A stretch of DNA of 64,000 bases from Lentinula raphanica (GCA_027919835.1 JANVFP010000053.1:114657-178656); one strand, 5' to 3'. Shown: positions 12,123-24,396, counted from the stretch's first letter. Notes: generated from the sequence alone by a model not told the origin. A program made the numbers and translations.

Positions 12123-13471
12123 TCATGTGCCTGTGTACCCTTCGAATGCACGCAAAGGGAAATCCTTTTCGTCAAACATAAGTGCACTTTTTTGATATAT
12201 CTGTAGTGATGATAAATAGACTGGCGAAAAGAAACTTTTGGGGCGACCTGGTGGTGGCGGCCAAGTCGATTCCTTGGTGACTCGAACCCGTTCCAGAGAA
12301 GCATGCCCGGCTCGATGAAAGACCGTAGCTTCGATGTCTATCGTAGCATCAATGAATTGACACAGGTTATTAAAGTAGGGGTGGCGCCATTTCAAAAGGA
12401 GGACTTGTTTCACGAGTTTCGACGCGACCCTTTGGGAACTGCTTTCTTCCAAGATGGTAGCGTCCTCTTCGTCGGACATGAATTCATGCCCAGCACGGTC
12501 AAGGAGGTGTAGAGTCCATCTCCAGAAGTCCAACCCTTTTTCGTCTTCATGAGCTAAACATACATCGACCATGATTGCGCAGACTCTGGTGCGCAATTCG
12601 AATTTCTGCTCGCAAACGTAAATATAAGGCCTAGCTTTCTGATTGTACTCATACGTACCTGATGGCGAGAAAAGGTGTTCTTGGCATTTTCAAGCGTGGC
12701 ACTGTATCGTTTCAACATACGAGCCAACGCTTGCTTCTTGGTTTCCCCGGCCTTTGGTACGGCACCAGCAACGTCCAGAAGGATGCGATACACCCGTTCA
12801 CGAGCAACCTGGGCCCATTGCCGTTTTGCAAACCGGTTGGGATCCCGCGAACTCTCAGCGATAGCCTGACATTCGTTTGAGAGGTTGAGAATAAACATCT
12901 GGTTCCAGTCGGAATTAATGAGCTCTTCGGTGTTCCTGCCACTAGTGTCTAAACGAGTACAGCGCAATCCGGGTCCGTGGCGTTCAGGAGCTTCGAGGAA
13001 CGCTCTCAAGCGGTCTGGATCGACTTGCTCTATCCCAGCACGGCTCGCACCGTCGTTAAGGTGTTTGATGTTGAGCATCTCTTTCAATACAGCGCGAACG
13101 AGACGCTGGAATGGTGTTAGTTCATCGTTGATTGTATACGTAGTTCCACGTACGTTGGATTCGTTTGCCTGGGCTGCTTCCGTCCAATTCTCACGGATGC
13201 CTTTACGAGCATAGATACCCCGCGTTCGGCCAGTCAGAGATTCCTCGTCGTTGTCGGTAGCAACATTTTCCTCATCGCTGGAACCGCGTTTCTCCGTTTC
13301 TCCCTGCTTGGGGACCGGATCTTTTTGTTGTCCTTTCGGATTTTGAGGGCTCGAGCCAGGAGCCCCTCCTTCACCGACCGGAGCTCGAGAGCCTTCGGGT
13401 TGATCGACGGCCTTCCCTTTGCCCTTCGGATCGTTCTTGGAAGTTTGAGAAGAGTTTCCGGTTTTTTCCAT
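12123..13471 (-). CDS. SDEE/WRHP-family protein, copy 2
   Basis: Two exons, 13471-12659 and 12605-12123, with a 53-nt phase-0 intron (CAG/GTACGT...GAGCAG/AAATTC), give about 431 aa. The N-terminal 90 residues are disordered and rich in Gly/Lys/Pro/Glu. A helical core follows (ELTPFQRLVRAVLKEML, TRLDTSGRNTEEL...WNQMF), then the acidic HEFMSDEEDATILEES block and LKWRHPYFNNLCQFID. The last motif set defines the family together with the copies at 10.9-11.9 and 46.8-47.6 kb. The start codon lies only 18 bp after the stop of the upstream coiled-coil gene and is preceded by a CTCACAG that could be a 3' splice site, so a fused transcript is possible. Function unknown. Confidence 0.65.
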
Positions 13472-13489
13472 CTGTGAGTTTTCAAGAAA

Positions 13490-16400
13490 TCAATGAAGAA
13501 CAGTCAAAGAGTGCTCGTTACTGACGAATGGCGTTTTACGCTTTGGTTTTTGTCCGATTATATAGCGCCATTGAGGACTTGGGTCACTTTCAGTATCAGC
13601 GGTGTACGCTGCTTCGTTTCCCTGCATGTATCTCTTAGATGGAAGGGACTAGAACAAGAAAATCTAACCTCGATGACATCTCCTAGTTCATACGCTCGGC
13701 GAGCTTGGTACGCCGCAGAGTGGACGTCGACGCGGGATAGAATCCTCCTTGTACCTCGTTGCGTCACGTAAGGATGTTCTGATCTGTAGTCGGTGGGTTC
13801 CGGAGGACCTTTATTCATTTTTTCCTACAATTAGATTAAGAGCATTGTCGCGCAACTAGGTATCATTTGCAGACCCTGGAGACCCACCTGCAACGTCACA
13901 ATTTCGGACCGCAATTTAGAATTGTTTGATTCGAGAACTTCGTTCTCTCCCGTGAGCTGGTGGTTCGCTTTGCTCAAATCCGCGTTGAAAGTTTGGAGTA
14001 TTGCTATCTGAGCCTCGTAAGAAGATGAGCTTTCAGTAGACGAAACGGAAGAAGACTGCGGTTTCGAAGCAGATAGTTGGTCCTTTAGACGACTGTTTTC
14101 TTTCGAAAGCTCGTCGTTGTTGGCCTTGAGGGACGAAATTTGTTCAGAATATTGTCTTGATTGCTCCTTCATCATGAGGTGGAGAAGAGCATTAGCAACT
14201 TTGAGAGCGTTCACATTTGACCTCTTACTGTCAAAGCAGAAACGTCTGTGCTGAGTTTGGAAACTCTGTCTTCCTGTAGAGTCAGAGATTTCTGAGCTGC
14301 ATCCAGACGTGACTAGAAGGCAGTGAAATCAGTATGAAAGCAACGGGTAACAGTGGCATATAGATACCCGCTCTACCCAATCTTCGCCAAGACGGTCCTT
14401 CAGGATTTTGTTTTGCTCTTTCAATTTTTGTATCTGAGATTCTAAATCTTTTCGGGATTTCACGTCCTCTTCGTTCGGCTGGTGCTTCGATATGGCTGCC
14501 TGTAACCTCTCAATTACAGCCTTCTGGGACTGTCAACAATAACTTGTCGAGAGACCCGGAGTGAGAGCTTCCAAAAACTCCCACCTCAATTAGAGCATCC
14601 TTATCCTTCAGGTCCTGTTTTGACTGAGAGTTTGTGCGCTGTGAGAGATCAGTCCGTCAAGTGTAAACATGAATGTAGTAGGGAATGACGCACACTCAGA
14701 GCGGCAGCGTGATCAGAAACCAGCAACGCCTTCTCGTTCTGGAAAAAGTACAAAAATAAGGTCTTGAAACTTTTCGTATGATTACTGACATTCAAACGTT
14801 GAACTTCGGCCTTAGCTGTCATCCATTTGTTCTCCAACATCGATGCTTCTCCTTCAAGTTTACGACGAAGATCGGCCCTTAAGAGAATTTCCTGATTGAC
14901 ATTCTCCTGAATTCTGATATAAGCGACACAACCTGTGAAAGATTAACGTGGCTACATACTCTTTCCTTTATGAGATCGTTCTGGAGTTCGAGAATCTTTG
15001 ATTCTTGCCCAAGTCGCACCTAGTTGTTCTTTGAGTGCCAATGGAGAAACGATACCGAAGAAGTTACTTCGTTTTTCGCTCCTTTGGCGAGTTGTGCTTG
15101 GGCAGCTTTCTCTGACTGCTGAGAGTTTTTGAGTTCAACCTCGAGTTTGGAATGTTTCGCTTGAAGATCCAGCAGGGTGGCCTTCAAAAGTTGAGTCCTT
15201 GTTCTATCAGATCGACTTAACTAACCTTCGTTGTTGCAAGGTCTGTCTGAAGAGACTTTTCTGAACCTTGGGAAGTTTGAAGCTTTTCTTGCAGCTTCGC
15301 GCATTCATTTTGAAGAGACGTTTGGGATTCCTGTAATATCTGTGAATTCGGGCTTCCTCATGCTGAGTATAACTCTACTTGCCTTCGCCTTGTCAAATTC
15401 GGTTTGATTAAGCTTTTCCGACGCCTGGTACTTCTGCAGGTCGGTGCTTAGCTGTGCGCACTCGACTTCTTTCTGCCGTACGGTGGCCTGTATAGATTTG
15501 GACTGTCAGTATCTCTCATAGCGACATTGTCTCGGACCCACTCGTGCTGCAGTAAGTTCCACATTAAGATCCTAAGCAGATAATTAGCCATGAGAACGAT
15601 CAGCTGACAGGCATTCACACATCTGCCTTTTTCTTATAATCTTCATCCGAGTCCTAGAATACGGAATTCTCGTCAGGTCATCAGCTGGATGACAGGAGGA
15701 TCAGTTCCAAACTTCGCGCGCTCTTAGTCTCTCTTTTACACGAGTCAATTCCTCATCCAGCTGGTCTCGCTCCTGTTTGTGCGCTTCGCGTGACTTCAAG
15801 AGCTCCGTATCGAACTCGGCCTGTCAATCAAGGCATTCGGCCACCATATCTTGTATACATGAATGATATACTCGCCTTTTGCGTTGCTGTTTGGCTCTTG
15901 AGTTCTTGCAACTCATTTGCGTGCTGATCCTGATGTTTTTTAATGAGTGATCTGTATCCAAACGATCATGAGAATGGGAGTGCTAACCTTCGTCTGTTTA
16001 AGTTCCGCCATCAACACATCCTTTTCCCCACGAAGTCCATCCAGCTCTTCCCGGACTCTATTTGAGACTTCTACTTGAGTTTGAGACTGAGAGGATACGT
16101 TAGTAAGAATCAAAGTCGTCGGTGTAGATGCAAACCTTGGCCAATAGTTCACGATTTTCTGCTTCGGCTCGATCCAATGCAGACTAACATCGTTGGTGAG
16201 TAGAAACAATGCCTGAGAAACCCATGCAGACCTTTAATTCAGAACGGTCTTCCTAGAAAGTCGACGCAAATGAGTAACAGGCTTGAGGGTCAATAGCTCT
16301 GAGCTCACGTTTTCCTCAGACGCATCTTCAACTTCTGCTCGAAGTTGAAGGATCTCATTCCCGCTCGTATCGAGCTGTCTTTCGAGGCGTTCAAGCTCGA

Positions 16401-18201
16401 CTTTGTGCTCTTGTAATTTTGCCGTCAATTCCGAAATCTTCTCGTCTTGGAGATGAATGGCGCTGGCCTTGTCGCTTTCTAGTCGTGCTTTTACGTCTTC
16501 TATCTGTTGAATATGATTCTCGCTGTCGCTCTTGACCTGATCCTTCAATATCTGTATCTTTGTTTCCGATTGCATTTTGATTTCCCGAATTTCTTCGTCC
16601 TTGGCACGAATTGTGGCGTTCTTGTCACTTTCTAGCTGCGCTCCTGCGTTTCGTAACTGTTGGATCACTTTCGCGCTGTCGCCCTCGGCTGTTTCCAACC
16701 GCAGTTTGATCACCCGAATTTCTTCATCCTTGTCACGTCCTAGCTTCGCTCCTACGTCTCGTAACTGTTGAATCTGTTTCTCGCTATCGCTCTTGACTGT
16801 TTCCAACTGCAGTTTGATCGCCCTAATTTCTGCATCCTTGGCACGAACTGTGCTGTCCTTGTCATTTTCGAGCCGTACATTTGCTTCTTGTATCTGTTCA
16901 GCACGGTGTTTGTCGCCTTCAATCTGTTCTCTCAACTTATGTATCTCTGCATCCCGTTCTTCCAACAGAGTCTGTGCCTTCTAAACAAATCAGTATGGCT
17001 GTCGGTGGAATAACTGTCAAACGTTTACCACGAGGGCAGTCTCCCGAGTTTGAACATCATTCGTGATTTTCATTACCTCCTCTCCGGTGAGAACAATCTG
17101 GACATTGTAAATATAAATTTCCAGAATCCACTAGTGATGAAAGCTCACAAACCTTGCCGGACCCAGAACCATCAGCCTGTCCGAATTCAGCGATGAATAG
17201 TAGGGACAAAAGGTAAGACACACCTCTGTCTTCGATTGGATTTATTTGTGCATTCAGAAGGTGGTACAGCAACCGGACGAATATGAAATACCTGGTTCGA
17301 CTCGGACCCAGAACCATCAGCCTGTCCGAATTCAGCGATGAATAGTATCGACAAAGAGTAAGACACACTTCCGCCTTCGATTGGATCTATTTGTGCCATC
17401 AGAAGGTCGTGCAGCAACAGAACGACTATGAAATACCTTGTCTATAAGGTTTGAGTTCGTCTTTTGCAATGTGGTGTTAGTTTTCTCAAGCGCATCTACC
17501 TGAGTTCGTAAACTCATTACGAGTGACTGCGTATCGCTCAAAATGTCATTTGTGTCATCATTGGTTAAGAATAAGTTTCACCTCCTGGGTATGTAATGCG
17601 GTCCGTACATCCTCGACCTCAACTGTCAATCTCTTGACATTCTAGGGAACGACGACTCATGAGTGTAGGGACCTGGTGAAGCCAAGAGACTGCCTACCCT
17701 ATCACTTATTAGAAGTCGTTTCGTGGAATCCTCTAACTGGCTCGTGATCGAGCGGTACGCAGCCTCTAAAGCCTTGTCACTTTTTACTAACACTTTGGTA
17801 TGCGACTAGAATTGGAGGTTAAACAATCCGCAGACGGTATTGCGGATTGAAACTCACGTCGTCGTCGTCGTCGTCGTCACCACTGTCACGGTTTCGTTTC
17901 GTTCCCTTCGTTCGTCTGATTTGTACACTGAAACTCCCTGAGTCGAGGGCCATTCCTGTGTCATTGCTTTCTGATTCCTGTGTAATTTTCAGACCCAGGA
18001 TCCAAGACCCATCATGAGCAGGGGAGAGGAGCCACTCACATCTTGGGGGTCTTTGTTCTGTGTAAGCAAAATAAGCAGAAAGCTCAAAATCTTGAGGATT
18101 GAACGCACAGTAGAAATCGAGCTTGATCCTTTCATCACGGTGGAAGACGTATGCGCTGGATCGGAGTCCCCCGCCTTGCTAGAACCTTCAATGTTCGACA
18201 T
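13490..18201 (-). CDS. Many-exon coiled-coil protein
   Basis: A long, finely split gene. It begins MSNIEGSSKAGD (exon 18201-18109), followed by an 18-nt micro-exon (18057-18040), an exon ending in a run of seven Asp at about 17880, then at least fifteen further short exons. The longest, about 16.98-16.31 kb, encodes almost pure heptad coiled coil with internal repeats (KDAEIRAIKLQLE, KDEEIRVIKLRLE, KDEEIREIKMQSE). Further coil exons lie at about 16.15-14.2 kb. The 3' end reads ...RRAYELGDVIE/GNEAAYTADTESDPSPQW... with the stop at 13490 (last exon 13621-13490). Introns are GT-AG, mostly 45-65 nt. No catalytic domain is visible; a structural or tethering role is the most that can be inferred. 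A 145-bp exon-intron unit is tandemly duplicated at 17.15-17.44 kb. Exon boundaries between 16.2 and 13.9 kb are only partly resolved. Confidence 0.6.
17153..17436 (-). repeat. Tandem duplication of intron plus micro-exon in the coiled-coil gene
   Basis: Two adjacent copies of a unit of about 145 bp. Each has an intron starting GTATTTCATA and ending CGGACAG, then a micro-exon encoding ADGSGS. Micro-exon 1 is 17321-17292 (ADGSGSESNQ, 30 nt) and micro-exon 2 is 17176-17153 (ADGSGSGK, 24 nt). Both keep phase 0 and usable splice sites. Confidence 0.75.
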
Positions 18202-18843
18202 AGAGAAACGCTTGCGTGCAGGTTCCAATATGGGCGGACGTATACAGTTCAATTACCCCAAGATCTACGTCAGTCTTGCGCTATCGCCCTATGGAAATTC
18301 CAGGAGAACTCGGGTTTGACACACTGAGCTTTGACTCAGCGCTTTCCAATTCGGTCGAACAATAGCTATTTCTCCTCATGTTTTTCATGGCACATTCCCA
18401 TGTCAGATCAAGGACGAACCGCTATTCGATTTCCTGAAAAGGTCTGCCTACTCTGATGACATCTGCAAACTTCTGCAAAGCGGTTGATTGAGGCGAAGGC
18501 CACGAGTTTTGCGAAATTCCATTCAGAGAGGGCCCGATTCTTTCTCGTAATTCCGTCTAGCGATGACTTGGATATCATTCATAAGCTGCGCGATTCATAC
18601 AAGAATTTCCAATCTAGATCGACTCTGGATCCGTGCCAATGCCTCATGTTGAAGCATGCTGACTCGGCGGGAATGGTTAGGATTACTGGTCCTGAGTTTT
18701 GCACGGATAGGACCTCGAGGACACGCCTCTTCTGAGCTTTATGCTTGTCCCTGACAAAAGAGAAGGTCGGAGCTATCCTAAAAATGAAAGTCTCTGTGGA
18801 TAAATAGCTCAGATAGTACTCCAGCTATTACAGAGATTACACC
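18202..18843. other. Intergenic region without a supported gene
   Basis: Open frames at + 18014-18319 (overlapping the coiled-coil first exon on the other strand) and + 18484-18735 have no recognisable motifs or splice partners. I see no repeat or RNA signal here. Confidence 0.35.
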
Positions 18844-19140
18844 ATGGCTGATTACCACACTATGTTCCAGTCCTTTGCCGATTTCTTCGAGGAACTACCC
18901 GCCGTTTCTGAGCCCATGAAGGTCACGACGACGGTTGAATGTTCATCGGAAAGTGTCTGCGCGGCAGAGACTTTCATTTCCACCCCGAATAACGAACTCA
19001 ATCCAGCTTTGGTTGGGATCGCGGTGGTTGTAGCAACAGCAATTTTGTTTTGGCCGACTTCTCGAGCAATCCGAAAGGTGATACCTATAATCATGAGCTA
19101 TGACAGCAACCCCACTGAATATAGCCAAGTTTATCTCTAG
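18844..19140 (+). CDS. Small single-pass membrane protein, hypothetical
   Basis: A single-exon frame of 98 aa starting at an ATG in the context ACCATGG. Its one clear feature is a hydrophobic helix near residues 55-75 (ALVGIAVVVATAILFW) followed by a basic stretch (RAIRK), as in a single-pass membrane protein. The N-terminal half is acidic. It lies in the gap between the two coiled-coil genes. No family recognised; it could be a chance frame. Confidence 0.35.
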   Translation: MADYHTMFQSFADFFEELPAVSEPMKVTTTVECSSESVCAAETFISTPNNELNPALVGIAVVVATAILFWPTSRAIRKVIPIIMSYDSNPTEYSQVYL

Positions 19141-20069
19141 GCATGGAGCTGCTCAACTTCAAGACTCGAATACATCCCGTGTGTTGGAGAACGTCAAGGC
19201 CGATAGAGGTGAATCCTTCGCGGCGGCAGAGGATGACGTTGTCCAATGTGAATCGTGAATGAAAGAGAAGGAGTGTAACGAGGCGGTCATGGAGATAGAC
19301 GCCATCATCTAGTAACTCGATACTCATTCGGGGTGTTGACAGACTTCAGGACGTTTGTATTGATGGATGTAGTTGTCGCCTGACTCCTCTTCACTCTGTC
19401 GGCGTCGAACGCGGCCTCGGGAATTCAAAAATCAGTTGATATAGTATTCTCTTGGTGTCAGACATCTGCAAAAAAGGATCCTGAAAAGGTAAGCTGAAGA
19501 AAGACAAAGTCGTCCTCACCACACAATTGGAGCCATGCAAGTTTTGAGAGCGGCACGGTGATCGTCACCTCCGACAAGACTATAAAAAGACGTATCCGTG
19601 CCACAGAGATAGAGAAACTGCTGCCAATCTATCCGTAGATCGAAGGCCGTGGCCAACTTGAATTCGAACCAGGGCCAACTGCGAAGTCTGGACGTTGAAC
19701 GATCAGAACTTCAAGAGCGCCAAACTCATCTGCGACTATTCAAAATTATAGGCGCCCAGAAGCAATCTTCCCCAACGTCACGCGCATTACCAGGTACTAC
19801 CCTGTACTACCGCGTCCACATTCATCGTCATTGTCTTCAGTCTTTCGCTCTACAATGTCAATCGTGTCTATTATTCTTTGTTCACCACATCAGGTAATGA
19901 GGGATGACCATTCCGTGATTGTCCTTTGGATTTGAACTTTTGAAGTCACTCACGAGCTCGAGATAGATTGACCTACAGTGGCCGCTCAAGCTTTGACCTT
20001 CACATCATATATAATGGCCGTCGTGATCTTCCAACCACTTATTAACTTCTCTTCTAGATCCCTCCTGCC
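19141..20069. other. Intergenic region; possible promoter of the second coiled-coil gene
   Basis: Short frames occur (minus 19091-19327, plus 19649-19897), without motifs. A TATAAAA string lies at about 19580, too far from the ATG at 20070 to assign with confidence. Nothing else supportable. Confidence 0.3.
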
Positions 20070-21895
20070 ATGAAACGTAGCCACTCACCTGGGAAGCTCG
20101 CGGACGGGGCAAGATATTCTGTACGTGGTAACACATCCTTTCCAGACATTTTGATGATGTTGAGGTGTATGTACAGAAAGTGAAGATAGTGCCTCAAGCA
20201 TCTCCAGAAAGCCAAGAAAGCCAATCGATCCTATCTCAACTTCTGGAAGAAAACCAAGCTCTCCACGCAGAGATAACGCGACGAGATTTAGCGAAGGAGA
20301 AGGCCGGCCAGGATCTCGCAAAGAAACATCAAGAACTTGATGATTGTATCACGGAAGTTCTAGTATGTGCCGCGCTTTCCTTCATCCTACTCTGATGATA
20401 ATCGCTGATTGACCAGAACTGGGTGCCGAAGACGATTTTCCTCGCTCACAACAAACTTGACGTTGCTCATCGTTTGTTGCGAAAGACCAACTTGGAGCTT
20501 ATGAATTGTCAAACCAAATTAAAAATGCCAATATCTCTCAACCTGTTAGATGAGCTGAACTCTCTCGACTCGAACTATACCGAACAAAGAATTGATGTTA
20601 CTGACGCTAATTTGATACTGATTCGAGATTTGTTGCAATCCAAGGTGAACATAGGTTCTATCAACAGTTCTATCATCTCACGTCACCTCCATTAGACTTC
20701 TTATGAACAGAATACCGCAACTCTTCAAACTCGAGTGGCATTCCTTGAGGAACAACTCATGAAATTGGAAGCGAAGCAAGCATCTGGTGCCCATCAACAA
20801 GTCAACTCGGTAGAATCCTCACCTTGCTGCTTGAGTTTGATCGCTGATTTAACAATCACCAGGAAAATGGCTACAGCGGCGGCAAGGATGGCGTTTGCGA
20901 CCGAAGCGACTTCGGTAGTGGAACCATCAAGAACATATCGGGTTACGAAACCCAAACATCGATGACGCTGAATGAAGAGTCAGCTGAAGATGGGCTACCT
21001 CCGACACACAAAGTGAGTGCAACTCTGTAGACTCTTAAACCATAATGTGAATCTCATTGTGAATCTCTACTCAGTCAACCGCGCTGGCAAGCTCTCTCGG
21101 TGAAGACTTGAGTGTTTCTGTTGTTCATACTGATCAGGTATGTCCTCGTGTTCATGCATCTCTCTATGTTAGTCACTAATATCATTTGAATTGTCAAGAC
21201 CGTGGAGAATGTTTTCGACGAACCCTCGCTTGGTGCGGTCACGATAACACAGGTTCAAGACCCGGTAAGTTTTTCTGCTTGATAGCCTATCTCGCTCTAA
21301 GCATTGTCTGCTCATAGAAACACGTACTCTCCACTGAGCGTACTCTCCAAATTCCACACGAAGCCGCGGGCATCAAATGGTTTTCAGATGCCTTCCATTT
21401 CTTGAACATCGGCCTTGGGAGCCGTTATATTGCCTTACTCAGCTTATGGGTTGAGCTAGAGCGCATGCACGGATGGCAAACCACGAGAATCAACCTTCCC
21501 AAGTCTCACCGACCGTTGGAATTTGACACGTGGATTCGTTACGGAAGATACGGTAAGGCGATTGTCATCCCCTCACGAGGCTCAAGAATTTTGCCGAAGA
21601 ATTTTGTGCATGGTGGGCCTTCTTGCAGCCAAATTGGCGAACGTTTGGGGAGGACAAACGACCTCTACCAATCATCCAATTCGAAGATGACTGGAAGTCG
21701 TTGGATTACTTTGGTGTCAACGGTTGGTTCAGTCTTTTAGCTGGTATCAAGTGGTGGGGCGAGAGCCTCAAGCAGGCCGACGATTCCGGCTGGAATGAAG
21801 AGTTGCGCGAATGGGAGTTTATCATAGAGGATATGGCCAAAATGCTGGACGGCCTGATTTCATATAAAAAAACTCATGCTACCAGCTCGAACTGA
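20070..21895 (+). pseudogene. Coiled-coil protein with C-terminal LKWWG-type domain, frameshifted copy
   Basis: Exon 1 (MKRSHSPGKLADGARYS) splices to VYVQKVKIVPQ at 20165. Coiled-coil exons follow (SQLLEENQALHAEITRRD; LLRKTNLELMNCQTKL; VAFLEEQLMKLEAKQ), then Gly/Ser linkers and a C-terminal globular domain: W(F/S)DAFHFLNIGLG, FCAWWAFLQPNWR, DDWKSLDYFGVNGW and GIKWWGESL. Domain order and wording match the gene at 57.5-59.2 kb (YLNIDLG, FWNWWASIQPEWRG, SDWKTLNIHGKNGW, CLKWWG). Relative to that paralogue the frame shifts by one base near 21555, just after GGTAAG, so the C-terminal domain is reached only in another frame; a very short intron is the less likely alternative. Function unknown. Confidence 0.6.
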
Positions 21896-22384
21896 ACAGA
21901 GCTGGGTTTCGTTCGCGGGCAAAGACTCATGTAAAGATCTAATCACATTCTATTTTCCAAGTGCGTGTTGAACGTTGATGTTGAATAAGGATACCCCAAG
22001 AACTGGACCTGAATGTACAGGCTGCAAACTTCATATTCGCGAGACCGTATAAGGTACTTAGAAAAGAGATCATCATCTCGGGGTGGTCCAGGACTGAAAA
22101 TCTGTTGTGTACTCCGATTTTCCATGACATTCTAAAGTTCCGTTCATCGCAGCCGCTTCATATGAAATGTTCATCGCGGGAAGAAAAGAACATGTACAAG
22201 ATGAATCGATTTTTGCAACAACTCAAGTTCAAGATACAGACTGAGACGAAGCTGAGCGCTAGCGCTCCGAAATGTCAACCGGCTTGGCAGTATTAAAACG
22301 GCCAAATTTGGTTCAAACCGTACGATATGGTCTACAGCTCGTTGGTCAAAAAATCTTTTTGACGTGCAGACGAACGTACCTCAT
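21896..22384. other. Convergent 3' flank, no gene supported
   Basis: The region lies between the 3' end of the coiled-coil/LKWWG copy (+) and the presumed 3' end of the WD40-membrane copy (-). Small frames such as + 22105-22296 have no support. Confidence 0.35.
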
Positions 22385-23828
22385 TGAAGAGGACTAGTGC
22401 TGCACTGTAGCAAAAAATTACAAGCACAACCAGCACCGTGTATGCCGTCCACGTAACGTGTTCTTCCTAACCTGAAAACTACAATTCCACGTCCAGGAAT
22501 CCTGGGAAGATGTTGCAACCTTGGCAGGAATCTTGGTCTTATACCACAAGATTACATCGCAGGGCTGGTGACCGTTCGAGCCTGCAACAGCGACTAGATA
22601 TCCCTCCGGTCTAATGCAACTCTGCAGATCACAATGTGTCATTGGGTGACGAGAAGACAGTCGAAGCGAACTTACAGCCACAGATTGCACAAGACCTCCC
22701 AAATAGTATGGCAAGCTCTGTTCAACACGCCCTGTTGCAACGTGATAGACTTCGGCACATCCGCGATCAGTACCTCCAATAACCTTGGTGTTCTGTTCGC
22801 TGAAGCAAGCATGTTTGGGCATGGAAAGAAGAACGGGTAACTGCTCGAATTTCTTGATTCGGGCCATATTTTCGAGGTCCCAGAGTTCGAAGCCTTGGGG
22901 GGTGCAAGCGATGAAATGAGAGCATGCATCGTCTAAAGTGACGGATCCCCTGAGTGTCGAAGAGGTCAAAGTCGCTGAGGAAACGAGGCCGTACTAATCC
23001 TTACATGATTTTCGGCGCGTCTCCTTTTCGCCATAGGATATTCCCAGTACGGCTATCAATCGAAGCGCTATGAAATCGATTAATTGGGATAGAGATGAAA
23101 TGACAAAAATACGTGCACATTCCCCCCGTTGAAAGCGAAAGCCAGAATATTGGCGGATGCAGTGTCAAATCGTACTGTCTTAGGTAGAAAACCTTCTTCG
23201 AGGGTTATTAGAGCCGCTTGCGTAAGCTCCCCATCTGCCTTGAGGGTTCCGATCCATATTGAGCGATTGGTAAAGGAAGCGACTACCTGGGCATGGCCAC
23301 CGAGTGGTACCTCCTTTGGAAACACGTCGATAGATACGACCTGAATGTTACCTAGAGCTGGAGCAGCACTAGGAGTTATAACGTTCCTCGTACATTCCAA
23401 AGCCTATTGATTTGCAAATGGAATCATAATGGAGATCCTACTAATGTTGCACGACTTACCATTCTTTCGTCAACATAATCCCATAGTTGTAAACGACCGT
23501 CTACAGTACCCAAGATCAAGACATGACGAGAACGCTGTACGAAGTAGAGCCAATTTGCCGCCGGGAAGGCGAATTTATCCGCTGTTCGAGAACCTCCTCG
23601 TATGGTCAACGGAGTGGCTTCAAGGGTTTCCATGTTCCATACGTGAACCCCCCCGGGTCCTGCGGATTATCATTATCGTCGACCCATTGATATAGAATCT
23701 ATCATACCGGCCGCTGCTAAGAATTTTCCGTTGACAGAGAATGCTAGAGCAGTAATGGCGTCTTGCGGCCCACAAAGAGTGGTAAGATTTTGGTAACGCG
23801 ATGATTTCGAGCGAAGAAAATCGAACAT
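22385..23828 (-). pseudogene. WD40-repeat membrane protein, copy 2, with a G-run frameshift
   Basis: It starts with ATG at 23828 (MFDFLRSKSSRYQNL). After a short intron comes GPGGVHVWNMETLEATPL, then VLILGTVDGRLQLWDY, TNRSIWIGTLKADGE, FELWDLENMARIKKFE and VIGGTDRGCAEVYHV, a WD-type beta-propeller series. Near 22.4 kb there is a probable membrane helix (AYTVLVVLVIFCYSAALVL). It aligns exon by exon with the complete gene at 53958-55873. Relative to that gene, a run of six G (six C on the plus strand at about 23122-23127), where five would keep frame, breaks the reading frame before the 23.1-kb splice site. This is either a real lesion or a homopolymer error. It is divergent from the RGGYNL-type gene, as in the second locus. 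Ligand and role unknown. Confidence 0.6.
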
Positions 23829-24396
23829 GAGGGTTGGGATGGAATTGAAAGCTGATGGGATGATCTGTCATGATAAATAATCGCCTCAGGAAGTCCAAAA
23901 CAGCCTCCAAGAGCAGAAGTCGACGACAATGCGACATATTGAGATCGATTGAATCGGGACATGCGGAAAACTTGTCACTGGATTTCACCTCCAGGCAATT
24001 GCAGTATGAGAAAAAGCCTGCATCGTGCTTTGATCGGATATGAATTATGTAAGACCCGATTATTATGTTATCAAATGAGTACAAATGAGTACATGTAAGA
24101 AAACAAGCTCAAGACGATCCGAATCTGTGGGCCGCCGCGCGACAAGTTGAAGGCTGAACGTTTTCTTGTCTTTTGCACGATGGATGTTCAAACACTCAAG
24201 TCGCTCTTGCGTGCCCTTGCCCTTGCACTCTTCAGGGCTCTAACCATTTCGAGGAGGCCATGCACATACAATGTGTATTATCCCCTTAGATATGTCCGGC
24301 CAACAATCATGATTTCAGTACTCTTTTCCATCTAGTTTGGCTAACTTTACGCCCCGATTCCTCGAGACACTTACATCTGTTCCATCCATACACCTC

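Noticed and set aside
14649..14840. Separate small minus-strand gene
   Set aside because: It is part of one exon chain of the long coiled-coil gene, bounded by GT/AG sites.
17870..17880. GTC trinucleotide run as a microsatellite of separate interest
   Set aside because: It encodes the short Asp run of a coiled-coil exon and is too short to be notable by itself.
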